Origin: an uncultured bacterium
GTDB lineage: Bacteria > Muiribacteriota > Ozemobacteria > Ozemobacterales > Ozemobacteraceae
Assembly: GCA_937949615.1 (NCBI GenBank)
Contig: CALEDQ010000018.1
Coordinates: 106,370-170,369 of the forward strand
Length of the DNA stretch: 64,000 bases
Reading direction: 5' to 3'
Made by a program: the position numbers and the translations under genes. Below, piece after piece: positions 17,231 to 25,306 of this stretch. Numbering within the stretch: the first letter of the stretch is position 1; every line of letters starts with the position of its first letter. The notes below the pieces were generated by a model. The model saw only the letters and a program-made list of their open reading frames with translations, was not told where the DNA came from and did not search any database.

Positions 17231-17569
17231 ATGAACGAATTCAACAGCAATCGCAGTATTGGCGTTACCATCAGACTGGTCAAGCGCCCGTCAAAAGGTT
17301 TCTGGGCGATTCTTGAAGGTCGCCGTGTCGATAATCAGTATTTTGAAAAATACAAACAGCCAACCGACGCTGTCGGTATGATTCAGGGCCCGGTTTCTGC
17401 CATTCTCGCCGCTTCCGACATCGCAGAAAAGGCAGCAGCAGTGCAGGTTGCCGAAATTCGCGGCGTCTGCCCGACCCATATGACCCTGATCGCCGTCTAT
17501 GGCGACACATCAGCGGTTGAAGCAGCCCTGCAGGCCGTCAACGACCAGCTGTGCGACACGCTTTTCTGA
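17231..17569 (+). CDS. Orphan EutS/PduU-like BMC shell-domain protein
   Basis: A 112-residue protein whose second half matches the bacterial microcompartment (BMC) fold: AVGMIQGPVSAILAASDIA, then EKAAAVQVAEI, then VYGDTSAVEAALQAV. The N-terminal strands (VTIRLVKRP, then a YFEKY helix) come before the core, as in the circularly permuted EutS/PduU shell proteins, which are 111-116 residues long. No aldehyde dehydrogenase, other shell protein or pentamer gene lies nearby, so it is an isolated paralogue. It may not form a compartment. TrmO-like, NifU-like and glutaminase genes follow within a few bases to tens of bases. GGGAAAGAA precedes the ATG. Confidence 0.75.
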   Translation: MNEFNSNRSIGVTIRLVKRPSKGFWAILEGRRVDNQYFEKYKQPTDAVGMIQGPVSAILAASDIAEKAAAVQVAEIRGVCPTHMTLIAVYGDTSAVEAALQAVNDQLCDTLF

Positions 17570-17570
17570 A

Positions 17571-18083
17571 ATGAACATTCGCCAGACCATAGAATTCAAA
17601 CCACTCGGAGTGATTGAATCCCGCTTTGAGCAACAGGCCGGCACACCAATCCAGGGTAAAATGGCACCGCAGGAAACCGCCTGCATAAGGGTTTTCGATG
17701 AATATGCCGCCGGTCTCAAAGACATCGAAGGTTTCAGCCATATTTACGTTTTCTTCAAATTTGACCGTGCCGCCGGCAGCCAGCTTCTTGTCAAACCCTA
17801 CCTCGATACGGTCGAGCATGGTGTATTTGCGACGCGCTCGCCGCTCAGGCCGAACCCGCTGGGTATGACCATCGTCAGACTCGACCGCGTAGAAGGCAAT
17901 TGTCTGTATATCAGTGGCGTCGACATTCTTAATGGCAGCCCGGTAATCGATATCAAGCCATATATACCTGATTTCGATCATCACCAGCCCGAAAAAATCG
18001 GCTGGTATCAGGAAAAATCAGAGAAAGACCGTCTGGTTGTCGCCGACAACCGTTTTGCCGCAGATGGAGCCAGAGAAAAATGA
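17571..18083 (+). CDS. TrmO/TsaA-family tRNA methyltransferase, short form
   Basis: A 170-residue TsaA/TrmO-fold protein. Members use SAM to N6-methylate t6A37 of threonine tRNA. The conserved blocks are present: GVIES at the start, DIEGFSHIYVFFKF, the signature VFATRSPLRPNPLGMTIVRL and VIDIKPYIPDFD. It lacks the C-terminal extension seen in the second, longer paralogue at 21439. The start one base after the BMC gene stop was chosen; longer frames run inside that gene. It overlaps the NifU-like gene by 4 bp, so the two are probably co-translated. Short members may have other methylation substrates. Confidence 0.85.
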   Translation: MNIRQTIEFKPLGVIESRFEQQAGTPIQGKMAPQETACIRVFDEYAAGLKDIEGFSHIYVFFKFDRAAGSQLLVKPYLDTVEHGVFATRSPLRPNPLGMTIVRLDRVEGNCLYISGVDILNGSPVIDIKPYIPDFDHHQPEKIGWYQEKSEKDRLVVADNRFAADGAREK

Positions 18084-18601
18084 ATTACAGCGCCAAAGTC
18101 ATGCAGCATTTTCACAATCCGACCCGCACGGGCCACCTCGACAACTACCATGGCATCGGCATGATCGGCGACCCCGACTGTGGCGATTTCGTCGAAATGA
18201 CCGTCTATATTTCAGACGACAACCAGAAAGTCGAAACCATAAGATACCGCATCAAAGGCTGCCCGGCAGCAATTGCCACTACCAGCATCACTGCTGAAAT
18301 CGCCGAAGGACTGCGCATTGAAGATGCACTCAAGATAACCGACCAGCAGATCGTCGACGCCCTCGACGGACTGCCCGAAAGCAAAATTCACTGCTCGCTA
18401 CTGGCAGTAAGAGCTCTGCAGCTGGCAATTCAGGACGCAATTCTCAAACGGCTCTTCAAAAAAGCCGGCATTGTCACTTCTGATGCCGAATTCGAGCAGA
18501 TGAAGGCCGATGGCCGCCTCAGCGAATATCTGGGTCTGACAACCGGCGAAATCGGTCACAACTGCGATGGCAGCTGCGAAACCAGCGGCATTAAATGCTG
18601 A
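18080..18601 (+). CDS. NifU/IscU-like iron-sulfur cluster scaffold
   Basis: A 173-residue protein with an IscU/NifU N-terminal fold. The cluster ligands are visible: Cys34 with Asp36 (DCGDF), Cys61 (GCPAA) and Cys105 (HCSLLA). It is longer than IscU (about 130) and carries a C-terminal extension ending in NCDGSCETSGIKC, with three extra cysteines that could bind a second metal or serve as a transfer site. No cysteine desulfurase gene (iscS/nifS) is in the window. Overlaps the TrmO-like gene by 4 bp. The scaffold call is secure; the client proteins are unknown. Confidence 0.85.
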   Translation: MNYSAKVMQHFHNPTRTGHLDNYHGIGMIGDPDCGDFVEMTVYISDDNQKVETIRYRIKGCPAAIATTSITAEIAEGLRIEDALKITDQQIVDALDGLPESKIHCSLLAVRALQLAIQDAILKRLFKKAGIVTSDAEFEQMKADGRLSEYLGLTTGEIGHNCDGSCETSGIKC

Positions 18602-18616
18602 TAACGACAGCAGATT

Positions 18617-19540
18617 ATGAATAATATCGATTTTCAGACCTGCATCGAAGAAATTCTCAACGAAACCAGAAGCCTGATCGGCAAAGGTCGGGTCGCTGAT
18701 TATATTCCCGCTCTGGCTGAAGTAGACCCGAATCAGATCGGCATCGCGGTACAGACCCTTGATGGCAAGACTTTTCAGGCCGGCGATGCGCTCGTTCCCT
18801 TTTCAATACAGAGCATTTCAAAGGTTTTTGTATTTTCGATGGTTTTCCGGGCCTGGGGCGACAAACTCTGGGCGCGCATGGGTCGAGAGCCATCGGGCAA
18901 TTCTTTCAATTCGCTGGTACAGCTTGAACACGAGAACGGCATTCCGCGCAATCCGTTCATCAACGCGGGGGCTCTCGTATCGACCGATTGCCTGCTGTCG
19001 ATCAGCAAAAATCCGCTCAAAGACATTCTCAGCTATGTCAGAGGCCTGGCCGGCAACCCGAAAATCAGCTATGACAGCGTCGTTGCCAATTCGGAACGCG
19101 AAACCGGCTATCGCAATGCCGCTCTGGTAAATTTCATGAAAAGCTTCGGCAACATCGAAAACGATGTCGAGGCGGTTCTCAATGCCTATTTTCATCAGTG
19201 CGGCCTGATGATGAGCTGCGTCGATCTGGCGCGGGCCTTCAGCTTTCTTGCGAATGGCGGCATTAACCCATTGAATGGCGAGCAGATTCTTACCCAGAGC
19301 CAGGCAAAGCGCGTCAACGCCTTGATGCAGACCTGTGGCCTCTATAACGAATCGGGCGAGTTTGCCTTCTGCGCCGGCCTGCCTGGTAAAAGCGGCGTTG
19401 GCGGCGGCATCGTCGCCGTGGTGCCGAAGATGTTCAGCATCTGCGTCTGGTCGCCAGAACTGAACCGCCATGGCAATTCGCTGGTCGGCATGAAAGCACT
19501 CGAACTCTTCACGACACGCACCGGTATCTCGATTTTCTGA
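18617..19540 (+). CDS. glsA: Glutaminase
   Basis: A 307-residue beta-lactamase-fold glutaminase that hydrolyses glutamine to glutamate and ammonia. The catalytic S-x-x-K is FSIQSISK (Ser66, Lys69). NPFINAGALVS, the tyrosine region GYRNAAL and the C-terminal GLPGKSGVGGGI are all typical. Length is normal for the family (about 305-310). It follows the NifU-like gene by 15 bp and is probably part of the same transcript, although it has only a weak ribosome-binding site. Cytoplasmic. Confidence 0.95.
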   Translation: MNNIDFQTCIEEILNETRSLIGKGRVADYIPALAEVDPNQIGIAVQTLDGKTFQAGDALVPFSIQSISKVFVFSMVFRAWGDKLWARMGREPSGNSFNSLVQLEHENGIPRNPFINAGALVSTDCLLSISKNPLKDILSYVRGLAGNPKISYDSVVANSERETGYRNAALVNFMKSFGNIENDVEAVLNAYFHQCGLMMSCVDLARAFSFLANGGINPLNGEQILTQSQAKRVNALMQTCGLYNESGEFAFCAGLPGKSGVGGGIVAVVPKMFSICVWSPELNRHGNSLVGMKALELFTTRTGISIF

Positions 19541-19541
19541 A

Positions 19542-20294
19542 TCACCTGATCATGTCGACGCGTATTGAAAATACGCGGTCAGTCTGAGCCCGGCCTTTTT
19601 TCAGGCTGAGATTGCCATCTTTGCCGATTTCAGCCGAGCGTGAACGATCAGCGCCGCCCTGAGTCAGACCGCCAAATTCGGCCCACTGACCCGGCTCGAC
19701 TTCGAGCTCGGTCAAGAGCTGCTCGGTATCACTGCCGCTGTCTTCAGCATACCAGACCTGCACCATGATGCGGCCGGCCTCGGTAACATGGCCCGAAACC
19801 TTCATGCCGTGCGAAATCGTCAGCACATGGGTTTCATCGCCATACCAGCCCGGAAATGAATAAATTCTGATCTGGTCGTCGGTAAAAGCGGCTTTGGCAA
19901 ATTCAAGCGCCAGCACGCTTCTTTGCGAACTGCGCGATGATTGTGTGCTGGTGGTATTGAAGCCGGAGCCATGGCCAGACCCGGTTTTCAACCGGTGCTG
20001 CGTTTCGCTGCTCTCCCCGAGGCTTTGCACTGAAAAGCGCAAGGTAGCAGGCTTACGATCGAGCGCCGCGACCAGTTTCTCTATTTCCCTGAAAAGCTCT
20101 TTGTCGTCGGTATTGACGACAAGCGCATTGATATTCGCCGAAGCGACAAAGGTACCCTGGCCACCAAAAATACTGGTGCAGACGGCTGCAACCGACTCAG
20201 GCCTGGCGTAATTGAGCCGGTAAACTCTGATTTCAGCCGCAAAAGCAGTCGAAAGCAAAAATACTGACAGCAAAACTGCTGACAGTATTCGCAA
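19542..20294 (-). CDS. Secretin N1/NolW-like domain secreted protein
   Basis: A 250-residue exported protein. After a signal peptide (VLLSVFLLSTAFAA), residues about 22-95 fit the short secretin (N0/N1-like) domain: IRVYRLNYARPESVA, NALVVNTDDKELFREIEKLVAALD. The rest is a beta-rich region ending in FSIRVDMIR, without the secretin pore domain. It may be a pilus- or secretion-associated periplasmic protein. There is no ATG at the front; TTG at 20294 or CTG at 20321 (overlapping the previous stop) are the candidates, and I chose TTG with modest confidence. Probably co-transcribed with the small zinc-finger gene upstream. Confidence 0.7.
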   Translation of the reverse strand: MRILSAVLLSVFLLSTAFAAEIRVYRLNYARPESVAAVCTSIFGGQGTFVASANINALVVNTDDKELFREIEKLVAALDRKPATLRFSVQSLGESSETQHRLKTGSGHGSGFNTTSTQSSRSSQRSVLALEFAKAAFTDDQIRIYSFPGWYGDETHVLTISHGMKVSGHVTEAGRIMVQVWYAEDSGSDTEQLLTELEVEPGQWAEFGGLTQGGADRSRSAEIGKDGNLSLKKGRAQTDRVFSIRVDMIR

Positions 20295-20317
20295 AACTTC
20301 TTTGAGCGGCCCGACTT

Positions 20318-20533
20318 TCAGCTGAAACGCGGGCGCAGCAGCCCATGCCCGTCGACGGCCATCCGGCCGATGCCACTGCAGGTGCTGCATTTCTGGTTTC
20401 CACGGCAGAATGGGCAGATGTCTTTCTCCTTGAACATGTTGCTGGCGGCAATGATGCCTTCGACAAACTTACCAGAACCACCACATACAGGACATTTCCC
20501 GGTTCCCCGGCATTTGGTACATTCGTGACTCAT
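20318..20533 (-). CDS. Small DnaJ-type zinc-finger protein
   Basis: A 71-residue protein with four CxxC motifs: CTKCRGTGKCPVCGGSG in the first half and CPFCRGNQKCSTCSGIG in the second. CxxCxGxG repeats are the zinc-binding centre of DnaJ. Here there is no J domain, so it is a stand-alone zinc-ribbon protein of the kind seen in many genomes, possibly helping folding or thiol chemistry. GGAGGA lies 9 nt before the ATG. First gene of the unit with the secretin-domain protein. Confidence 0.8.
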   Translation of the reverse strand: MSHECTKCRGTGKCPVCGGSGKFVEGIIAASNMFKEKDICPFCRGNQKCSTCSGIGRMAVDGHGLLRPRFS

Positions 20534-20600
20534 CCCAAGTTATCCTCCGTATCTCTAAGTGTTATTTTACGAGAATAGGAGGAAAGGCGCAATACCCTCA

Positions 20601-20642
20601 CAAAAATTAATGCCTGAAACCATTTTTCAGGTTTCAGGCATT
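20601..20642 (-). terminator. Intrinsic terminator (minus strand)
   Basis: A 12-bp stem (20609-20620 with 20631-20642), followed on the minus strand by AATTTTTGTG. It ends the 53-residue gene. Confidence 0.85.
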
Positions 20643-20664
20643 CAAAATACTCAATTTTAGCGCT

Positions 20665-20826
20665 TCAGGGCGTTTTTCTCACCAGAACCCAGGTAGTTCC
20701 GTGGCTGCCTGCGCGGCCGCAGGGCAGAAAAACCGTTCCCTTTATGAAGGTTTTCGTCGCTTCGGGGTGCTCCTGGCATTTGTAGATGCCGCCAATTACA
20801 ACACGTTCACCGGTCTTGCCAGTCAT
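20665..20826 (-). CDS. Small conserved-type protein, unknown function
   Basis: A 53-residue protein with the pattern GIYKCQEHPEATKTFIKGTVFLPC and GTTWVLVRK. The layout (a short strand, two Cys, a Trp-Val-Leu end) resembles small YjzC-type proteins, but I cannot name the family with certainty. The two cysteines and two histidines could bind one zinc. The ATG at 20826 has AAGGAGCC upstream; the in-frame ATG further left lacks one. It has its own terminator. Confidence 0.65.
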   Translation of the reverse strand: MTGKTGERVVIGGIYKCQEHPEATKTFIKGTVFLPCGRAGSHGTTWVLVRKTP

Positions 20827-20965
20827 GTCTGTGGCTCCTTGAATAAGATGCAACTTTGATCAGAAGAAACATGAATCGGCATATCTCAAGCGACCGCTGA
20901 TTTAGGTTGTTTTCTCATGATAGCACATCCTGACGTCGATTGGTCAGCAAATCGCCTCAGGCAAA

Positions 20966-21367
20966 TCAAACTCCGAGAAAGCCCCTGATAATGACATTCA
21001 GAACCGCAAGCAGAAATGAAGCAACCAGCGCTACCTGCTTCGATGACATTTCAAAATCTTCGAGCATTTTGTCGATGGCGATCAGCATGATTGCAGTCAG
21101 AGAAAAGCTCACCAGAAAAGTCGTCACCAGAATGCCCGAACCGGCAAGCAGCGGCCCGATGATCGGTATAACCGAAATGATCGACAGCAGAACGGTAACG
21201 ATTATCAAAAAAGGCGCGACCAGCAGCGTTCCGACAAACATCAGAAAACTGAAAGCCAACGCCATGATCAGCGCCGTCTTCTCGTCTTTGATTTTAAAGC
21301 CGGGCACCAGCTTCGAAATGACATAAAAAGCCAGGGTGTTAACACCAACAGTTACGAGAGCTCCCAT
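20966..21367 (-). CDS. Phage-holin-family (YvlD-like) membrane protein
   Basis: A 133-residue integral membrane protein with four hydrophobic segments (about 3-20, 30-62, 65-95 and 108-130). The opening VNTLAFYVISKLVPGFKI and the ending VLNVIIRGFLGV match the YvlD/holin-superfamily IV membrane proteins found widely in bacteria, which are chromosomal and not phage lysis genes. The function is unknown. GAGGAAAT precedes the ATG. Confidence 0.8.
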   Translation of the reverse strand: MGALVTVGVNTLAFYVISKLVPGFKIKDEKTALIMALAFSFLMFVGTLLVAPFLIIVTVLLSIISVIPIIGPLLAGSGILVTTFLVSFSLTAIMLIAIDKMLEDFEMSSKQVALVASFLLAVLNVIIRGFLGV

Positions 21368-21438
21368 AAGATTTCCTCCGCAATTTTGAATTCACCGGTC
21401 AGCTGATAGCAGCTGTCAGCCCGGCATGCAACAGAACT

Positions 21439-22212
21439 TCAGCCCGCCTCTGGAAAAAGCCGGCAGAACTCGCGATGAACCGCCTGATCGCTGCTGCTGT
21501 CGTCGCCGAGCAGTCGATCGAAGCTTTCATAACCAGATACTATTCTATCAACAAAAATCTGTCGTTCATCACAACTGAAATGAATACGCCAGCTTCTGAA
21601 GCGCAGAATGCCGCCGTTATCGGTTTTGATAAACTTGTTACGCGTGGCATCGAAAGGGTTGTGCCCCAGCTGCGTGTCTATGACCCCGGCCAGGTCAACG
21701 CCATGACTGCTGAGAAAATCAAGCTGACCGGCAGCAGCAGCGCTGAAATCGATGGTATATTTTTCTTTAACCACATTTTCGAGCCAGCCGCGCCGCGACC
21801 CGGGGAAACTGTCATATTCGCAGATATAAGGCTTGATATCGAGAATCGGCGTGTTGTTGAGCAGATCTGAGCCCGCCACATAAACGCGGTTGCCGCTGAT
21901 GCGCTTCAGCTCCACACAGCTGAGCCCGATCGAGTTGGGGCGGTAAGGTGAGCGGGTCGCAAAAACGCCCTTGCGCCCCTGCCCGTCGGAATATGGCGGG
22001 TTGGTCAGGGGTTTCCAGCTGGTGTTGTGATGAAAGACATACAGCAGCCAGACCCGGTCAAAACCATCCAGATCCTTAAGGCCCTGCTCGTAGTTAAAGC
22101 CCTTGACCAGCTCGATATGGCCCTCAGATTCAGAGAGAACACCCTGCATCGGCTGTTCCTGATGATAGCCGCGACTGCAGCGCATGTAACCGATCGGCGA
22201 GAAGCTGAACAT
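21439..22212 (-). CDS. trmO: tRNA (N6-threonylcarbamoyladenosine37-N6)-methyltransferase
   Basis: A 257-residue TrmO of the full-length type: a beta-barrel SAM domain (FSPIGYMRC, DLDGFDRVWLLYVFH, the signature VFATRSPYRPNSIGLSCVEL, LDIKPYICEYD) followed by the C-terminal domain with LGHNPFDATRNKF. E. coli TrmO (235 residues) uses SAM to methylate t6A37 in threonine tRNA. This is the second TsaA-fold gene in the window and the better candidate for the true TrmO. Its start overlaps the stop of the upstream hydrolase gene (TGATG). Confidence 0.9.
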   Translation of the reverse strand: MFSFSPIGYMRCSRGYHQEQPMQGVLSESEGHIELVKGFNYEQGLKDLDGFDRVWLLYVFHHNTSWKPLTNPPYSDGQGRKGVFATRSPYRPNSIGLSCVELKRISGNRVYVAGSDLLNNTPILDIKPYICEYDSFPGSRRGWLENVVKEKYTIDFSAAAAGQLDFLSSHGVDLAGVIDTQLGHNPFDATRNKFIKTDNGGILRFRSWRIHFSCDERQIFVDRIVSGYESFDRLLGDDSSSDQAVHREFCRLFPEAG

Positions 22213-22967
22213 CAGAAGCCTTCGCGCTGCAGACGTTCGGTGAATTTTTCCCAGGCATCGAACCAGTCGGCCGGTCGCATCATGTGCTCAGAATGCTCAT
22301 ATTCATGATATTCGAGCTTTTCAGGTGTGCTCTGATACAACGGTCGCAGTTTTTCAGCAAAACTTCGCACCGCATAAGGCCTGACGACAGTGTCGCTGCC
22401 AGCAGCAACCATGAACAGAGAAACCGGGAAAACATCGTCAATATGATCGGCCGGGCCACAGGTTTCCGCCGGGCTTGGCGGCAGCTGGTTCTCTGCGTCC
22501 CGGGTTCTAAAATCAGGTGTGGCAAGGAAGGGGGCGACCAGATCAGGTTTTACAGCCATGCGTAACTGCGCAAAGGTTACGTGCCCGCCCATCGAAATAC
22601 CGGCAACGCAGACTTTTTTGCCGCCGGCACGCAGCTGCTGCACCAGCTGATTTATTTCTGAAGCATGTTGCAGCACAATAGAAAGCAATAGATGATGTCG
22701 GGCATGGCCAGCCTGTTCATTGAATATTTCGAGCAGACCGTCCTGGCGTGAACCGTGATGCGGCGCATCGACGGCTATGGCGAAAAACCCGGAAGCCCTG
22801 AGACGTTCGAGCTCAGGCAGCTGAACTTCTTTCGAAACCCCCAGACCATGAAGAATGATGACGGCAGAATGATGATTCTGGTCACCGGCACACAAAGCCT
22901 CAAGATCAAGCCCAGGAAGATGAAAAATTCTCTGAAATGCCACGCCAGCCTCCACAAAATTCTGCAT
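22212..22967 (-). CDS. Alpha/beta hydrolase (dienelactone-hydrolase-like)
   Basis: A 251-residue alpha/beta hydrolase. The nucleophile elbow is GISMGG (Ser), the oxyanion region is LHGLGVSKE, the acid is near VVAAGSDTVV (read AAGSD) and the histidine near EHSEHM. The GISMGG elbow plus a large lid resemble carboxylesterases and prolyl-oligopeptidase-like acyl hydrolases. The substrate cannot be told. It is co-transcribed with trmO, one-base overlap. The start at 22967 fits the family length; no strong ribosome-binding site is visible. Confidence 0.8.
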   Translation of the reverse strand: MQNFVEAGVAFQRIFHLPGLDLEALCAGDQNHHSAVIILHGLGVSKEVQLPELERLRASGFFAIAVDAPHHGSRQDGLLEIFNEQAGHARHHLLLSIVLQHASEINQLVQQLRAGGKKVCVAGISMGGHVTFAQLRMAVKPDLVAPFLATPDFRTRDAENQLPPSPAETCGPADHIDDVFPVSLFMVAAGSDTVVRPYAVRSFAEKLRPLYQSTPEKLEYHEYEHSEHMMRPADWFDAWEKFTERLQREGF

Positions 22968-23118
22968 GGCGAATGCCCGCTGCAGAAATGGTTTAGAAAA
23001 TTATAGCACAAAGCATTGAAGAAAACTCATGCCTGCGCTAGCATTACCCAGCCCTATTCAAACTCGCAACTCAGCAAAATGAGGAGTATGAAGCGGTGCT
23101 CAGACAGGAAAACAGAAT

Positions 23119-24405
23119 TTGACCAGATTGCATACAGTAAGACAAAGCATACCGGCGGTGATTGGCCTGGCGGTGCAGATGCCCGGCCAGGATGACGCCG
23201 AAATCGAACATTCGCTCACAGAACTTGCCGAACTTCTCAAAACCCTCGGAGCCAGTATGGTCGGCTCGCTGATTCAGAAACGCAGCGGCCCGTCGCGTTC
23301 CAATTATTTCGGCACCGGAAAAATCGAAGAAGTCAGACTCAAAGCCGAAGAGCTCGGCGCAAAATACATCGCCGTCGATGACGAATTGAGTGCCATGCAG
23401 ATCAAAAGCCTCGAAGCCGGCACCGGCCTGCCGGTCAAAGACCGCACCTCGATTATTCTCGACATTTTCGCCAAGCACGCCTCGACACGCGAAGGCAAAC
23501 TGCAGGTCGAACTCGCCATGCACCAGTATCAGCTGCCGAGATTGCTGCGCATGTGGACCCACCTCGAACGCCAGCGCGGCGGGATAGGGCTCAAGGGCCC
23601 GGGCGAAACCCAGCTCGAAACCGACCGCCGCATACTCAATATCAAAATAAAAAAGCTGCAGGAAGAACTCGATCGCGTCAGCCGCGCCCGCGAGCTGCAG
23701 GGACGCAAACGCAACGACCGCTTTGCACCGCTGTTTTCACTAGTCGGCTACACCAACGCCGGCAAATCGACATTGCTGAATGCCCTTTCCGGCAGCAGCG
23801 TGCAGATGTGCAACGGCCTGTTCACGACCCTCGACCCGACCGCCCGCCGGGTTGAACTGCCAGAGGGTCACTGGTGCATCGTTTCAGACACGGTCGGCTT
23901 TATCCGCAAACTGCCGCATGGGCTGGTAAGCGCTTTTAAAGCCACGCTCGAATGTGTCATTCAGTCAGAGGTCATGCTGATCGTCTGCGACGTTTCCGAC
24001 CCGCAGTTCCGTGAGCATCTCGCCGCCGTCGACGAGGTTCTCAATCAGATCGGCGCCTCAGATCACGAAAGAATCTATGTTTTCAACAAGATCGACAAAG
24101 GGCTCAGCGTTTCAGAAGAACTGCTCGCGGCTGCCTATCCTGATCACATAATGGTTTCGGCTGCCGAAGGCACCAACATCGAACGACTGAAACGCATGAT
24201 CGAAAAGATCATGCGCCGCAACCGCCGCAATGTTACGGTTTACCTGCCGGTCGGCTCGCCATATGTCGGCGAAGCGATGACGATCGGACGCATCTTCTCG
24301 CAGGAATGGGGCGAAGGCGAGGTAAAAATCAAGGCCGAACTGCCGGTCAGCTTCATCAACCTGCTGACCGACAGCAATCTCAAAGTCGAGCCGGACGAAC
24401 GCTGA
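23119..24405 (+). CDS. hflX: GTPase HflX
   Basis: A 428-residue HflX, a ribosome-binding GTPase that splits stalled or stressed 70S ribosomes. The N-terminal HflX domain has the glycine-rich segment GGIGLKGPGETQLETDRR (about 154-171). The G domain follows with G1 GYTNAGKST (210-218), G3 DTVGF and G4 NKID. It starts with TTG at 23119: an in-frame stop lies at 23089 and no ATG is available before the conserved region, while AGGAAA sits about 8 nt upstream. Length is within family range. Single-gene unit. Confidence 0.95.
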   Translation: MTRLHTVRQSIPAVIGLAVQMPGQDDAEIEHSLTELAELLKTLGASMVGSLIQKRSGPSRSNYFGTGKIEEVRLKAEELGAKYIAVDDELSAMQIKSLEAGTGLPVKDRTSIILDIFAKHASTREGKLQVELAMHQYQLPRLLRMWTHLERQRGGIGLKGPGETQLETDRRILNIKIKKLQEELDRVSRARELQGRKRNDRFAPLFSLVGYTNAGKSTLLNALSGSSVQMCNGLFTTLDPTARRVELPEGHWCIVSDTVGFIRKLPHGLVSAFKATLECVIQSEVMLIVCDVSDPQFREHLAAVDEVLNQIGASDHERIYVFNKIDKGLSVSEELLAAAYPDHIMVSAAEGTNIERLKRMIEKIMRRNRRNVTVYLPVGSPYVGEAMTIGRIFSQEWGEGEVKIKAELPVSFINLLTDSNLKVEPDER

Positions 24406-24523
24406 ATGCCCTTAACTCAGTGTCCCTGCGAAAACTGGTTTAACAAATTGCAGACCTTCATCTCATACTAATTACAAGCTTTTTCGGGCACAGGCTTTGC
24501 ACGAACGGCGCAAAAACCGTTAT

Positions 24524-25183
24524 TCAGGCAAGGCTGTATTCTTCGCCCGGTTTGAGAATAAGCACTTCGGCCAGAGCGCCGACCTTCTCTCTGAACGCAA
24601 CCGGGTCGCTGTTGATCAGGTCGAAAGTGTTGTAATGAATCGGCACCACCCGTCGCGTCTGCACGAATTCGACCGCCTTCGCCGCTGATGCCACCCCCAT
24701 GGTGTAGCGATCACCGATTGGCAGAAAGCTGAGATCAGGCTTGAAGAATTCGCCGATCAGCTTCATTTCCATGCTCAGGCCGGTATCGCCGGCATGATAG
24801 ATGCGCCGCCCGTCGATCTCGATGACCACCCCGGCCGGAGCGCCCTTTTCCGCAGAATGCAGCGCCGGCACCATGTTGAATTTGACACCGCCGACGCTGA
24901 CCGTGCCGCCGATGTTCATTCCCTCGGCGGTAATTTTGTGACCCTGCGCTTCAACAGCCGTTTCGTGAATCGCCACAAGAGTGGCACCGGTCTTTTTACA
25001 GATCGCAAAGGCATCGCCGACGTGGTCACCGTGGTAATGCGTGATAAAAACCACATCGACCTTGCCGATTCTGTCGATGCCGTAAGGCGCCGAAGGGTTG
25101 CCGCTGATAAAAGGATCGATCAGAACAGTTTTCGAACCAGAAATTTTCACTGCCGAATGGCCAAGCCAGGTAATTTTAAGCAT
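24524..25183 (-). CDS. UPF0173-type metal-dependent hydrolase
   Basis: A 219-residue metallo-beta-lactamase-fold protein of the UPF0173/YtkL group. It has the metal site HYHGDH (49-54), ALHSAEKGAPAGVVIEIDG and AGDTGLSMEM, and the ending VVPIHYNTF provides a further histidine. The substrate is unknown. AGGAGGATTAAG precedes the ATG. Monocistronic and divergent from locus B. Confidence 0.9.
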   Translation of the reverse strand: MLKITWLGHSAVKISGSKTVLIDPFISGNPSAPYGIDRIGKVDVVFITHYHGDHVGDAFAICKKTGATLVAIHETAVEAQGHKITAEGMNIGGTVSVGGVKFNMVPALHSAEKGAPAGVVIEIDGRRIYHAGDTGLSMEMKLIGEFFKPDLSFLPIGDRYTMGVASAAKAVEFVQTRRVVPIHYNTFDLINSDPVAFREKVGALAEVLILKPGEEYSLA

Positions 25184-25266
25184 CTTAATCCTCCTGTTTT
25201 AAACCGGCGCCGGCGATTTTTTGAAAAATCTGCAACCTTTTTGTTGCGCCAGACATATATATACCA

Positions 25267-25275
25267 TGTTAAAAT
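25267..25275 (+). promoter_or_regulatory. Possible extended -10 promoter of locus B
   Basis: TGTTAAAAT fits TGn-TAAAAT. No good -35 box at 17 bp, but an inverted repeat GCAAC-GTTGC (25232-25247) lies upstream and could bind an activator. Confidence 0.35.
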
Positions 25276-25306
25276 GTAGCGGGTTAAGCGACACCCAAGA
25301 CACGCC

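Noticed and set aside
20966..21367. Phage remnant suggested by the holin-family protein
   Set aside because: No other phage gene is nearby and this membrane family is a common chromosomal one.
23088..23195. Possible leader peptide before hflX (GAGGAG then ATG)
   Set aside because: The spacing between GAGGAG and ATG is only one base, too short for initiation, and the peptide has no regulatory codon run.
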